A DNA stretch of 64,000 bases, taken from assembly GCF_000247815.1 (NCBI RefSeq), contig NC_021674.1, positions 8,172,512-8,236,511 on the forward strand. The letters run 5' to 3'. Within the stretch, counting starts at the first letter, position 1. Each line of letters begins with the position of its first letter. The notes under the pieces are model-generated. The model searched no databases and was not told the DNA's origin. It was given only the letters and a program-made list of their open reading frames with translations. This stretch comes from Ficedula albicollis. Taxonomy: Eukaryota; Chordata; Aves; Passeriformes; Muscicapidae. Below are positions 9,906 through 22,887 of the stretch, in pieces. A program made the position numbers and the translations under genes.

Positions 9906-10800
9906 GGTAGTTTGCGGGGCGCCGCACCGCGCTGCCCCTAGCAGCCTCCTCCCCACGCTCCCCCAGCCCTTCCCAATGCATTTTTCCCTTTTGACAGCCT
10001 TCAAACTCGAAGCATGCCGAAATTAAAGGGAGAAAAAGAAAAAAAAACAAACATGGGTACATTTGTGGATGGGATGGTAATCTTTTTATCACTCGGAGCC
10101 CTGAATAGAGATTCAATAACCCAGGATCACAGGCTTGTCCTGCTCCAGGATTTTTTTTTTTCCTCTGGGCCATGTGTTTCTTATGGTTACTAGACACAAA
10201 AAGGGAGCAGCGTTTCCTGTGCAACTGCGGTCCAGACTGAAGCGCGGGGAGAGCTCGGTGGGGCTCTCACCCCCCAGCTGACATCCCTGTCCCGAGTGGC
10301 CGAGACATCCCTGCTGCTGGTGCTCGGGATGGTGTGGCGCCCGCGCAGCCGAGCAGGGACCGCGTCCGACTCTGGCAAGAGCGCTTTAATGATCCCAACC
10401 ACTCTTTTTACTTGGGGTTTTAGGCATGGAGGCAGAAATGTCCAGAAATGCTCCAGTCGTCTGCCGGCTGGAGATGGGCTTCTGGGGGTCTGCTCCCCAA
10501 AACGAGCTGTTTCCTGGCCGCAGTGCTGCCGCCAGATTGTCTGCAGGGACCCCCACCCTTCCCTCTCCGCAGCCTGGACCCGGCAGAGCTGCGGGGCCCG
10601 GGGAAGGCGCTGTGAAGTGCCCGGGGTCCCCAGAGCGCTGTCACTGCAGGAGCAGTCACGCCTGGCTCCCCATCCATCATCGCGTTCTGCGGCGATAATG
10701 GCCCATCCGAGCCAGGAGAAAAAACAGCAATCAACACACATCCCGAATGCCAATTGTCCCTGCTGCAAATTGGTTGTTGCCTCTTGCCGAGGGATGGAAA
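9906..10800. other. CpG-rich intergenic sequence
   Basis: GC-rich sequence with many CpGs (9906-10000 and 10220-10690) and a poly-T stretch near 10150. No exon was recognised. It may be the outer part of the GINS1 CpG island. Confidence 0.4.
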
Positions 10801-13560
10801 TGTAGCTGAGCCTTGATTGAAAAATTCCGGGGAAACTGCCTTATCTTACTGCTTTGCCAGATTAAAAAAGCCTCATACATAAAAATAGACCAAATGAATG
10901 AAGAATTTACAAACATCTATATTTTGTGTTAGGAATTGTGTTAAAATTAGGAAAACAGCTGAAGACACTGATTTATACAACTGTGACTATTTCAGGCAAT
11001 GAAGGTTTACATATCACAGTTTAACAAGATAAAAGATCTCCCACAAAATACATAGATGACAGACGACTCATCTGAATTTGACATAACACAGCATCAAGTA
11101 CACATGTAATGTGATGAACAGTGCCAGGTCATTCCCCAGTTAGGTAACATACAACCTCTTGAATAAGGCAATTCAAATATAAATCTTAATTCAAATCACA
11201 ACATACCCAGGCAGCATGCAGGGAAAAGTCATTTATTTTGTATATTGAAATGACACAACTTGCAACATGTTTCCATTTTATGTAGTTAGAGCAACAGGAT
11301 ATAAACCATTCAAATAATATATATATATATATTTATATATATCTCAAGTCAACAGTTGTCTTTACTGGAATAAAGATTATCTGTTTTTGGTAAAAATAAA
11401 ACTATTTGAATTCACTAATTAACAAAATGCACAGTGATCAGAAACCCAATTCTTCTCACCATTGTCTTCCCTGGCTTGCCTGCGTTTCCCTGTGGCGCAG
11501 CAGCTGCGCAGCCCCAGGTTCGGAGAGCCCAGACAAAGATTCCCTTTGTGGTCCCCCACGGCTGCAGAGTGCCACCCACGCCCCATGGACAGCAGTTCTC
11601 TCATCACACCCATCACACCCTATGGCTTGGAAACTGCTTTTCCCACCTGTCTTCCCCATAAAACACTTGCACACGTGCCTGACCTTGGGGGAGTCAAAAA
11701 TTGAATCGCTTGTGGAAACACATTCACTGGAACAGGGCTTTTATTTTATTTTATTTTATTTTTTTACCAATTAATTTCTCCAGACCTTTATGACCAAGAC
11801 ATTTAAGAAACTGTGAATCTGCTCAGAAGGGAAAAAAATCTGAGCCAAAAATCTCTTTGAAGTGGCGGAGCCTAACAGACGTGGCTGAGGATTTATTTCC
11901 ACCGCAGCAGACCTGGGGATCACAAAAGATAATGAAGGCCTTCCCTAGTATTGAAAAGTTCTTTCAAAAGGGAGAAATGAAGAAGGGAAAGAAGATTTTT
12001 CCTCTATGATAAAAAAAAGTAAAATTAGTAATTTCTAAAAGACTAATCTAGACAGCTTCTCCATGGTAAAAGGCTGTTCTTCCCCCTGTTTTAGCTGGAT
12101 GCCTGCAGGGATGGATCCTCTTGCTAAAGCACCGTGTCCCCTGGTGGCTGGGTGTCCCCATGTGAGGAAGGGGACGGGTTTGGATGCCAGCAGGATTCCC
12201 TGTGCCACTGGTTCAGGGCTGCTGGCAGGGGTGTGGAGGGAATAGCTTTGGACTGAAGCCCTACAAAGCTCTGGGTGAGGGTTCCCCATGTGCCACAGGG
12301 CCTGTTAAGGGCTAATAAATAAATGCCCATAAATAATGAAGAGGCCAAGATTGGATGCAAGGGGGATCCAAATGCCCCAAGCCTGGGGATGGGATTCTCA
12401 GGAGATTTCTCTCCTTTGGGTAAGCTCCACAGCAGCCACAGCAGCAGCAGCCAAGGTCTTTCTGCTGGACAGCTGTCCTAGGCTTCAAACCCCACCTGTC
12501 AGCCAGAGGAACTACAGGAGAAGCTGGATTTTCAGACTGGTTGTTACTGGATCCTGTTTGCAGAGTTGTCTCGTGCCTCCTTAGTACTCTACTGCTCTAG
12601 TAAAAAAAAAATCATTGGAATATTTCTTTGCCCTTAAAGATTAAAAAAAAAAAAAATCTTCTAAAGATATGGTGAGAAAGATCCTTTCACAATGACATTC
12701 AGAGCAAAACGAGAGAAACGACATCTTACAGATCATTAGAGAGCTATCTTTGGCAGAATATTTCAAATAAATAATTTTTACAAATATTTTCTCCAGTCAT
12801 ATATTTATTTTGAATAGTTCACTTTCAGCTATAGGGTTCACTACTCTCTATTGATAGGAAAACACCACAAATATAAAAATATATGAGCTCAGCACAACTT
12901 TTAGGCTACCACGACCGTGTCCAATAATTTCAAAAGTTGTAGATCGATACCACAGAAAATATGAAACAGGTTTTCTGACAGCGTGTGTCAGGTTGGGAGG
13001 TCACAGCTGCTGTACAACACACCAGGGAGGGCGGCTGGATCGGCGTGGGAAGGAGCTGGAGATGCTCGGAGCCTTCCCGCGGGGAATCGTCTCTCTCGGA
13101 CCCCCAAGGCTCAGAGGTGTCGTGCTGGGTGCTGGCTGGGGGGGGCACGCTGAGAATTCCCGATGGATCCCGTGCTGTGCCTCGGGGGCGAGGTCAGGGC
13201 AGCCGCTCCGGCCCCCGAAGCCTCCCCCTTTCACCTTGGTGTGGGGAAAAGCGCAGAGGGAGCCGCCCTTGCCCCTGCCCGCATCCCAGCAGGATGGTGG
13301 CTCTGCTGGCACCCCGAGCCTGAGCCGTGGTGGCCCAAAAAAGGGGCCCTGCCTCATCCCGATCTCCCCCTGCAGCACGTGCCACCGAGTCCACCAAACA
13401 TTTAGATTTACACATTTTGCTTTGTTTATACAGCATGTACAGAATATACAGCATCGGACAAGTATTTCCCAGTAGACTGGAAGTGTCTCCCAAGATGACC
13501 TCTTTTATCAACAAATATATATATATAAATTGACAGTAATAAAAGAGTCGTACCAACAAA
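10801..13560. other. AT-rich intergenic stretch with UTR-like features
   Basis: No coding exon is seen. It is AT-rich with an AT repeat near 11316-11345, poly-A stretches near 12600-12660 and a TATATA tract near 13516-13530. The 13000-13380 part is GC-rich instead. Texture resembles 3' UTR or intergenic DNA, but I cannot tie it to a gene. Confidence 0.35.
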
Positions 13561-14639
13561 TATTATGGCTTTTCAAATAGTGTAGCTGCATTGTGCCTTT
13601 GAATTTTGTGACAGAGACAGAGAGACTGGGGGGCTCCAGCTGCTGAGCCTGGGGGTGACTCAGCTTGGGGCACAAGCTGGGGCAGTGCCAGGTGGCAGAG
13701 GGAAGGTGGAGTTGAATTTATGACCCATGCTCTGGTTTCTGTCTCCAGGCAAACCAGTTCTCCTGCACACTCTCAGCTTTGGAATAATTTGGCTCCGTCC
13801 AGCTGGGGTCTGCCTGCCCTGTCCCTGGTGGGGGGACCAGGGGGGCTGGTTGGGCTGTCAGAGATTTCTCTCCCTCTCTCTCTGTCAAGGTTTGCACAAC
13901 ATCTGCCCTGGAGTGCCTTGTGGTAGTGAGGGGGGACACACACAGGGTGATGGGTGACAGGATGACTGTGGCAGGTGGCTTTGGGTGCGTCAGGAAGGGC
14001 GGTCACAGCCTCCTCCCTGCTCCGGGGAGCTCCCCTGGGGCTGCTGAGCAGGGACACATTGGCGGCTGTCAGCGATTGGCGGCTGTCAGAGGAGAGCAGG
14101 AGAGCGAGAGCCACTCTCTCTGGAGCACATCCAAAATTCAAGAGGACAACTTGCCCTGGTGGTGCTGTCCCCAGCCGCCACCCTGGCACAGGGTGTCGAT
14201 GAGGAGACTCACCACACGCCTGCCGCCTGCCTCCCCTCGTGGGCTGCACCCAGCCCCCAGCTGTCCCCATCACTTCTCAGAGCCACTTTGAGCTCTCTCC
14301 CTCCTGCATCCCACGGTTCCAGGGGACTCTTGCTGTGGGCAGTGTCCAGCAGCCCTGGGGCGGGCTGTGCAGGCAGCTCCCTGCCCGAGTGTCCCTCCGC
14401 TCCTGGGTGGGACAGTGGGAGGAGCTGCTGACATGAATCACTTCTCTGCCAAGGAAGATGAGTTTCTCTCTGAGGTGGTTGCTCTAGAAGGGGGAGCAGT
14501 TGCTCAAGTGTGTGGAAATGACTTTTGAGAACTGGAGTGGTCACTCAAGCATCAAGATAATTGGGCCACTTCATTATAGCAGGAAATACGTGATGGATCT
14601 AAATTACCCCTACTGTAGGGTTTTTTAACTAATTCCCAT

Positions 14640-14720
14640 CTCATTTGTCTCTCATTTGAAATATGGCCACTCCTTGCACTCTCATTTGTCTCTCATTTGA
14701 AATATGGCCACTTCTTGCAG
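14640..14720. repeat. direct duplication with period about 45 bp
   Basis: CTCATTTGTCTCTCATTTGA through ATATGGCCACT occurs twice in tandem with one or two changes. Confidence 0.8.
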
Positions 14721-15758
14721 GCCTCTCTGGCTGACGGTGCCATGAGCAAGCCCAGGTGTCTCCTGTGGCTGTGCCTGCAGGATGCTGAGCTGTGAGCATC
14801 CCCTCCCTCAGTGATGTGGGGAGCACCGTGGGGAGCCTGCTGCCTCTGAGGTGGGTGAGGTTTCCCAAGGACTGCCTGCCTGGCACTCCGACTGCTTCCT
14901 GCTGGGAATATCCCGTGGGCTTGTGTTTGGGGTGGGAGGTGGAACACGGTCTCTCTAGTCCGTGTCCTCTTCTCGCTCAGTGAGCGGTGACGGTCACAGG
15001 TGGGGAGCACCAAGTGTGCCAGAGACCTCTCCGGACAGCCTGGAGGCAGCAGCAGGGGTAAAGGTGCCCATCACTGCTGAGTGGTCTTCAGGAAGTTCAT
15101 GATTTGGATTTTACAGCCTCATGCCAGGTCTTCTTGGCACAGAGACCCAGGATACAAAGGGCTGCATTTTACAAAACCCTGCATTTTGTGGGTTTAGCCA
15201 GCGTGGCTATGAGTCTTCCAGCAGGAGGTAGGAACTGTAGGAGAATTCACCACCTTCTGCCCTTCGTCCACAAATAAAACTGCTGGATTGCTGAGCAGTG
15301 TCCTCAACAGGTAGCCTTGAGAGCTGGACTGTGTGTGCAGAGCTGTGTCTCCTAATGCTTAATGCATCATGGAAAAAAGAAGTAGGACAAGTATTGTCAG
15401 GGAAAAAAAAGTAAATAACATTTTCCTCCTTGCTAACACAGTGCCTGTAGTGTAAGAGGTATTATTGCCATCTTTTGCTCTCTTGAGCTGCAGAAAGTAG
15501 TGCATGTTTCCTGATTAAGAGCAGGACAAGCAGGGCTCCTGCAAGGCTCCCTGCATGGGCACACTTTTCTCAAGAGCTCACAAGATGAAGGAGGCAACAT
15601 GGGGCAAGTGAATGCAGATACAAACAGACACGAGCTCGTTCTCATTTGAACAGAGGGAGTTCAGCCAAGGGGCAGCTCATCCACAGCTCCTACTGCAAGG
15701 AAAGGCCAGGGCTGGAGCTGAAGGCAAGGGAGACATCTCAGCTTTTGTACAAAACAAG

Positions 15759-15875
15759 GAGAAATCCTCTTGTGCACCTCCCCACATCCCTGGGAGTCAC
15801 AAAGCTACTGGTTTGCAACAACAAGGAGAAATCCTCTTGTGCACCTCCCCAGATCCCTGGGAGTCACAAAAGTTT
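15759..15875. repeat. direct duplication with period about 65 bp
   Basis: The segment AAGGAGAAATCCTCTTGTGC through CCCTGGGAGTCACAAA occurs twice, differing at about one base in the shared core. Confidence 0.8.
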
Positions 15876-16854
15876 GCAAAACCTTTCATTACTGTCCCCA
15901 GATAAGCTCTGGGGCACATTTGCACTGTCAGGATCCAACCTTGCCCGTGCCAGCACAGCAATTTCACAGGGACTTGGAAATTCTGTGTGTTTCTAAGTGT
16001 CTCTGCAAAGAAGCTCATCTGCCAGAAGCTCACGCTTCTGTGAGTGGGGAGCCTTCCAGGGGCACACACTCCTGGGGATGGCAGTGCCATGGGCATGGCA
16101 ATTTCCACGGGGAAGGCAGAGCAAGGCTGTGTTCCATGCAGGCCTCATCCTCCCATCTGTAAGAGACTCCTCTGAGCTGGAAGTAATGGAGGAGAAGTAA
16201 ATCCCACCTCAGCAAAGAGGTTGGGAGGTGCAGGGAGAGAGCCCTGTGGCAGTCTCCCACATCTGCAAGGGTTTAGGAGCTCCAAGTGTGGATGAGCATC
16301 CCAAGCCATGGCAACTTGCTCTACTTAAACTGCCCATTTCAAGCAAGGGCAGGAAAGCCTTGAACCCCCAGCTAAAGCAAATTAGCTGGTTTTGGAAGCA
16401 TAGAGGCAATGTTTGGGTTGGGGGGTGGAGTCGGAGCACCTGTGGGACTTGATAATTGTGGAAATTCAGCAAAAAATCTTCCACAGAATGAGTGAAGGAG
16501 AGTGGCACAATAAAAGCTGTGGCTGTGGCTGTGGCTGTGGCTGGGTGACGAGCAGGAGGGGCTCAGCATGCTGGGGTTTGTGTGGAAGTTTGCCTGCTCC
16601 TTGGTTTGTAGGGGCTCAGGTCCAGCATGTGGGGTGGTTCATCTTTGCCTTGAGACACAGACAGCAAGGCTGAGCTAACAAGAGTCATCGTTCAGTGCAG
16701 TGAGAAAGGAAATCTGTCCCACACAGGAAAGCTGTGGGGCAGGAGGGAGGGACAGAGAATGCCTCTCTGCAGGGAGCTTGGGAGAAGATGGAATGTGAAG
16801 AGGCTTCACAGGGAGGGGCAAGCACAGAGCAAGCCACAGGCTGGATTGTCCTGG

Positions 16855-16965
16855 GTGTAGACAGTGATTTTTGGGACCTTGAGATGGCCTGAGGCAGAAT
16901 GTGGATGGGTGTAGACAGTGATTTTTGGGACCTTGAGGTGGCCTGAGGCAGAATGTGGAGGAACC
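16855..16965. repeat. direct duplication with period about 55 bp
   Basis: GTGTAGACAGTGATTTTTGG through GGCAGAATGTGGA is present twice in tandem with one substitution. Confidence 0.8.
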
Positions 16966-18393
16966 CAGCATCAGGTGGGGTCACTAATGGTGGGTCACTA
17001 ATGGTCCTTCCCATTGCCACCTGAACTGGGGCTGTGTACTGGAAGGGGCAGGAAGCTTTCCTGGTGCAGAGCAACAGGCAAGGGCTGTTCTGGATCAAAG
17101 AGATAAACTTCTGTCTGGGTTGGTGCCCATGCACAGCCAGAGGAGCTGCAGGCTGTGCTGTAGCTGTGCAGAGATCGAGGTGCATGCCTGTGCCCTGGCA
17201 GCCAGGGCAGGGGACATGCTGTGGCAGTGCTTGAACCAGGTTTCCACATCTGGGGGGACCCTTGTCCCTCCCCCATGCCCCCTCCAGCTGGAACACCCAG
17301 CTGCAACAGTGCTCCACAGCACCTGCTTTGGGAACAGTGGGTGCCCCGGTGCCCTCTTCCACACTGGCAGTGAGGGCAGCCCCAAGCTGGCATTCCCTTT
17401 GGGAAAGGGGAAGGAGCCAAGGGAGGGTGCAGAGCCTGCAGGAGAGGGCTGTGAACCACCCTGGGGACACTGGGTCCCGGGGGCAGCACTCGAGATGCTC
17501 CATAGAGAGAGCAAGACCCTGTGGAGACTCCTTGGATGCTCTCAGGGGCATTCCACAGGCAGAAAATCCTGCTGGGAGCAGAGAGCTCCTGTCTGCCTTT
17601 GCTGATAACAGCTCCTGCTTGGCCAGGCAGGCCCCTTTCCCTTGCAGTGCCCCTTCCCTCTGTGTGAGGGGTGCTGCTGGCTGGCAAGAGGCTCTTGGCA
17701 CCTCCAGTTCCAACAGCAGAAAGGCTCAAGTCCTTAAAAGGTGAGGAATCTCACTGTATTTATTGTCCCTCGGTGCTTTTTGCAAGAATACGGATGCCTC
17801 TGGATGCTTTCCTGTGCAAGTCAATTTTTTACAAGATAAACAGGCTTTTCCACAGCTGTGCTGAGCACGTGTGAAAGTGTCAGCAGTTGGTCGCTGCGTG
17901 CTCCAGAGAGTCCAGAGAGGTTCCAGGTGCTCTGCAAACACGTTTCTCCAGGTGGGTTTGGGCACCAAAGCCTACAGAAAATAATGCAAGGCTTTGTCCT
18001 GGAATTACACCATCCAGCATTTCTGTCACTTTCTGGCTAGGCTCAGCTCTGTCCCTCCAGGAATGTAGTTGAACTTCCTCCTGAGTTATGTGTATGGCCA
18101 CCAATGCCGATGTTTCTTACCCAAGAATTTAAAAATAGCTGTAACAATAACACAGGGGCTCTGGCTCCCCAGTCCCTGCCTGCAGCAGAAATAGTGCAGT
18201 GAGTTCACAGCCAGGCTCGTGACCACAGCGGGCTCCAGGCCTCCCTTCTCCCCTCTGTCCTTCCAGGGAGCAGGGATGAAGATGCACAAACGAGTCTTGA
18301 GGTCGCCCCAGGGGCAGGAGCCTCTGGGTTTGGAGATGAGGGGCTCCCACCTTGGGATTGAGCAGCTCCTGTGCTGCCCTGGCACAGGTGGCA

Positions 18394-18587
18394 GTTCAGC
18401 TGGGCTCAGCACGAGGCACTGCACATCTCTTCCCTTTTTTTTTGCTCCTTTTCCCAGAGTTCAGGGTGTGACTGGGATTTGTCTCCATGTGTTCAGCTGG
18501 GCTCAGCACGAGGCACTGCACATCTCTTCCCTTTTTTTTTGCTCCTTTTACCAGAGTTCAGGGTGTGACTGAGATTTGTCTCCATGC
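18394..18587. repeat. 97-bp tandem duplication
   Basis: The unit begins GTTCAGCTGGGCTCAGCACG at 18394 and again at 18491. Each copy includes a T8-T9 run. The copies differ at only two or three positions. Confidence 0.85.
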
Positions 18588-20326
18588 CCACTGAGCCCTG
18601 AAGAGCTGGAAATAAGGTTTGTCCAAGATGGTTAGGGCTGTTCCTTCTGCTTGTGCCCATGTGCTTGGCAGCAGCCTGTGGGGTTATTTGGGTGCCTGAC
18701 TCTGACACGTGCTGCATCCTTTTCCAAGGAAAGGTTTGCCTTTGGCTGGTGGGGTGATGAGAGAGGGTGAGAGCAAATGGGGCAGGCAGATGCACGGAGG
18801 CCAAGGGTTTAAACTGCTGCTTCTGGCAACATCCATAAACCCAGGCCTTTATCAGAGATGCTCCATGCTCTCCCTGTGCAGACAAGGGTGGGGAGGCTGG
18901 ATGAGGAAAAGGTGGGAGAGCTCTGGCATGAGACGGGATCCACGGAGCCGAGCTGTGGCGAGGAGTGACTGTGCTGGGGATGTGCTTCCTCCTGCTGCCT
19001 CCCAGCCTGGGCTGGAGCCTTCTTGGGGAGGGCAGCTCTCTTCTGCCTTTGGAGAGGGTGGTTTGAAGAGGAGACTGTGCAGAAGAGCAGGCCTGGACCC
19101 TTGGGAATGCTGCTTCCCCTCGCTGCTCCGCCGTGACCCCTCCGTGAGCCCCTGGGCACACTCACATCACACTGGGCACAGCCTTGGTAAGCTGCCCAAA
19201 ACACTCAGCTGGCACACAGCAGCTGCAGGAGCAGGGCTGGTGTTTAGCCTGTGATTTAGGCCTTGTCCTAAGCAAGCACTGCTCCACCATTCCCTTTGGA
19301 AAGATCTGCGAGCAGAAGAGTTATTTATTTACTGCCTGCTAACCTGAGTGGCTGCACAACTCCCATTTGACTTGTTAATTACTTCAGCGAAGGCAATTCA
19401 TTCTGAAGAAGCAAACGAGGAGGGGAAAACACCAACATCACCTTTCAGCAGAAGCAATTACTGGGTCAGAAGAGCTGCTTTGCCTCCACAATGCCCCGCC
19501 TGGGAAAAGCACACGGGCAGTGCTGGCCAGGAGTGTGGAAGGCAGTGCCTGCCTGGGGCCCATCTCCAGGGCTGGTGTTTGAGCTCAGCTGTCAGAGCTG
19601 GACCTCCCAGGCATTGCAGGGAGGGTTTATCTGGGGACAGCTCGACAGATGCTGGATGAAACACAGGGAGCAACATCCCTGGGCATTTGGAGACTTTCCT
19701 CCTCCTCGGTGTGGCTGAGCTGTGTCGAGGCACATGGGTCTGGAAGGGCCACAGCACCCGGACTGGGGCAGGGGCAGGCGCCTCTTGAGAGCAGCCCAGC
19801 CTCGTGGGGCGTCTCACATCTGCTGTGCCACCCACGGACCCTGCCCTGGTGATGCTTCTCCTGCATTCTCCCTCCTTAACCCAGCACACTGAGAGGCTGG
19901 AGCAAGAGCAGGAGCAGCTCTATAGAGGACACAAGAAGAAAGAGCTGCTTGGTGGTTTGGGGGGCACACCCACCCCTCACCCCAGGCCTAGGGCAAGTCA
20001 GCGCCTGTCCCCAGGAGGGTGGGTTGCCCTGCAGCTCTGTCCCTGGGTGGTTTCCTGCATCCCCCTGAGAGTGGAGCAGGCTGTGAGCTCCAGCACACAC
20101 CGAGCCTGAGGCACCATGGAGATGGACTGGGAGGAAGAGCATGAGATGGGGCAGGGGGGGCTGTGCCAAGGCACCGCTGCCCCTGCCAGCAGCAGGAACA
20201 CAGTGAAGGCAGACCAATGAGTCAAGGAGAGATGGGTACAAAGGGGAAACAGCTGGAGGGGAGAGAAGGGTTTTCCATAGAGAATATGCAGGAGCAGTAC
20301 TGGATCCATCAGGAATCATTACAAAC

Positions 20327-20332
20327 TTTATT
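20327..20332 (-). terminator. candidate distal poly(A) signal for exchanger mRNA
   Basis: TTTATT on + reads AATAAA on -, about 2.2 kb after the stop codon. The neighbouring AT-rich sequence at 20330-20620 looks UTR-like. Confidence 0.3.
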
Positions 20333-21406
20333 TCTCTGTGCATTGTGTACCATTGATAAGGATCATCACAATTAGTGGACTCACTGCCTATAGTGGTGGG
20401 CAATACACACAAAGAAAAAAATGAAGCCAAACAGATGAAAATGAAGTCATTGTACATAAAGGTAATCATAGACCTGAACAACCTGCACCTGTGTTTGATT
20501 TTCCCCCAAAACAACGAGAAACAAAAATTTAAAACCTCAAAACAAATCAAAAGTGAAAAAAGGCTCGAGAAGGCAAAAAAAAAAAAAACAACAAACCCAA
20601 AACCCACAACTTCATATTCCTAGAGAAAACCTTACAGCAGGTTAATTAAAATTTCCACAGATAGTTCAAGATGAGCACAAATACCCCCAGCCAGCTGGTT
20701 ATGGTACAAGCATCAGACATGGTTTTCAGCTGAGTGGGAAGAGCTCACCATGGTCAGGCAGGCTGGGAGTTTGCCTGGCTGGAATGTCAGGAAGCCTGGC
20801 AAAGGACGTGGGGTCAGAAGACATCTCTCCACACCAGTGCCCAGTGTCTCCCCTGTGCTGCACCCTGGGGAGCTCCACACCCACATTTCCCTGGCTCGAC
20901 TCCCTACCCCACTGCATTCCTGGCATCAGGGGGGTGATGCTGAGTTACACCTCCCTGTCTCATCCTGCCCAGTGATTTTGGATTTGGAGAGTGCAGAACA
21001 CGTATTTTCCTGGGGGGATGCATCCCGGCTACACTCAGTGGAGTGGGAGATCTCGTACGGCCCTTCAGCCCCCACGTTGGACTATTCTGCCTCCAAATGG
21101 CTGTGGGAAGGGACCAGCTTTGGGGACTGGTCCTGATGGCTTAACACTCAGAAACAGGGGCTGTCATTACACCTCTGGGGACACAGGGAATAGCAGGGGG
21201 CCAAGGGCTTGGAGGCACCACCGACTAGACAGGCAGAAGCGTGAGGTGCTGGAGTCGGCCACGCTCGTTCCCCTCGGGCTGCTCGCCCCTCTCACTCCCT
21301 GGGACCTTGTGTAAAACCTCCCGTGGGCAGAGGAGGCCTTCACACTTCCCTCAGCACATCAGAGGACCCCCATCCACCCAGCTGGACAGAACCTGAAGTC
21401 TCTGGG

Positions 21407-21525
21407 GTGTGGGTTTTCCTCCCCTGAAAACCGACAGCTGCACGGCTGTTATTGCTTCTCAGGGTGTGGGTTTTCCTCCCCTGAAAACCGACAACTGCAT
21501 GGCTGTTATTGCTTCTCGTGGACCC
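21407..21525. repeat. direct duplication with period about 59 bp
   Basis: GTGTGGGTTTTCCTCCCCTG through GGCTGTTATTGCTTCTC occurs twice with two substitutions. Confidence 0.8.
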
Positions 21526-22397
21526 TCGCCACGAGCAGTGAGTGGGGACAGCTCTCCATCCTTCCCACCCCCGCTAAGAGGAAACAAACAAACAAAAGCC
21601 CTATGGCAAAACCCAACTAACTAAAAATAAATAAAACCCAAGTGAAAAGAAAACGCTTGTAATCTGCAATGCTCAACCCACATGGTTGGAGGGACTATCT
21701 CTATAGGATGCTATATACAGATAGATTTCATTTCATTCATGCAAATGTTACAAGTACCACGACAGCATGCCTGAGGAGGCGGAGGAGCGGGAGGAAGGCT
21801 CCCGCCGCTCCGCGCAGCCTGGGCTCGGGACACCGGACATGAGGCTGCGGCTGCGTGCCCCCAAAGCATGGACAGGGAGAGGTGAGGGGCATGTGGGTGG
21901 GAAACGCTAGTTGTACACACGCCAAAACGAAAGGAAAAAACCAACCCCAAATCGATGACGAGAACGGTTCGTGTTCTATCCTTAGAAAGCTCCCGGTTTC
22001 CCCCTGTCTTCAGTTCGGTCTCTCGCTCCTCTCCAGCAGGGCCAGGGCGCCTGCTCCCGAGTGGCAAAGGCAGCTGGGTGGCGGTGGGAGATCAGAACCC
22101 TCGCTCTCCTCTCCTCTCCTTCCCTTGCCCACTGCTCTGTTTCTCACCGGCTACTCCGGCCTTCCTGGCGCCCCGGTCGCCTTCGCATCGTCCTCCCGGG
22201 GGCCAGCGGGTGGGAGTCAGCGTGGCGAGGGCTTGGTGGCCGCTCCTGGTGGTCGAGCTGCAGAAAGGGCCCTGCCCCTGGCTCCTGGCTGGGGCTGCTG
22301 CCTGGGGAGGGGTCCTGCTGGCTTTGGGGTCCTGCCTAGTTCAAAGGATGCTCCAAAGCCGCTTTCCATCAGCAGGTGTGTGAATATGGCAAATCTC

Positions 22398-22403
22398 TTT
22401 TAT
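22398..22403 (-). terminator. candidate proximal poly(A) signal for exchanger mRNA
   Basis: AATAAA on the - strand, about 110 bases downstream of the stop at 22511. Confidence 0.35.
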
Positions 22404-22427
22404 TCTTTCTCTGTTCATTATACACAG

Positions 22428-22495
22428 CTTTATATCTATATCTATACCTATATATCACTCTATATAGATATATATAGATATACACATATTTACTA
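22428..22495. repeat. TATA-rich simple sequence
   Basis: Imperfect TATC/TATA repeats lie just after the exchanger stop codon, within its presumed 3' UTR. Confidence 0.8.
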
Positions 22496-22510
22496 TCTCT
22501 GATTGTCCCT

Positions 22511-22887
22511 TTAGAAGCCCTTTATGTGGCAGTAGGCTTCCAGAGATGAGAAGAATATGTACAAGAGCCAGAGGAGGATAAAGAGTGAGGATGTGAGCAG
22601 CTTGGAAGTCCGCGGCCCGCCCAGCTCACCTCCGATCTCGGGTCTCCGCCGGTAGAGCAGCACTCCCACACTGATAAAAGCAAAAATGGTGAAGAGGGTG
22701 ACAGAGAAGGCCAGCGTGCCAGGGGACACTTGGAAGGCTTGTCCGTGCGCCGCGTGGTAGATGGCTGCGATGGACCAGGCCACCCCAATGCCCAGGAAAA
22801 CGTTCACTGCGTTGCTCCCGGTGACGTTCCCGATGGAGGCGTCCGCGTACTGGTCCTGCGTGGCTGCTACTTTGCTGGCAAATGTGT
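22511..22887 (-). CDS. exchanger last coding exon: alpha-2 repeat end and C-terminal membrane segments
   Basis: Acceptor CCTCCGCAG before 22887, TAA at 22513-22511, 377 bp entering in phase 1. It begins TFASKVAATQDQYADAS, continues IGNVTGSNAVNVFLGIGV, and has two further hydrophobic segments around SVTLFTIFAF and LLWLLYIFF. The tail is SSLEAYCHIKGF. The ion-binding alpha-2 residues (Asp in PDTFASK, Asn in GNVTGSNAVN) are intact, so this exon looks functional. Confidence 0.97.

Larger units (their letters stand above)
13561..20299. other. intergenic sequence, no gene recognised
   Basis: This GC-moderate DNA holds several chance open frames (one of 342 codons on - at 16685-17713) without family resemblance, splice context or codon regularity. 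It contains short direct duplications at 14640, 15770, 16855 and 18394. I see no RNA gene. Confidence 0.45.
20300..22510 (-). other. probable 3' UTR of the exchanger gene
   Basis: This sequence follows the exchanger stop in the sense direction and has no coding exon. Poly(A) signals in sense orientation are AATAAA at 22403-22398 and 20332-20327, so a short and a long UTR are both possible. A GC-rich patch lies at 21770-22360 and a TATA-rich tract at 22428-22490. Confidence 0.4.

Noticed and set aside
16685..17713. 342-codon open frame on the - strand
   Set aside because: The peptide has no recognisable domain and is Ser/Pro/Cys/Leu-rich like random GC-rich DNA. It overlaps a duplicated 55-bp repeat, and an alternative long frame overlaps it. 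Judged chance.
9906..22510. ABHD12, which I recall next to GINS1 in human, expected on the far side of GINS1
   Set aside because: No alpha/beta-hydrolase exon or GxSxG motif in context was found. The synteny differs from human here.
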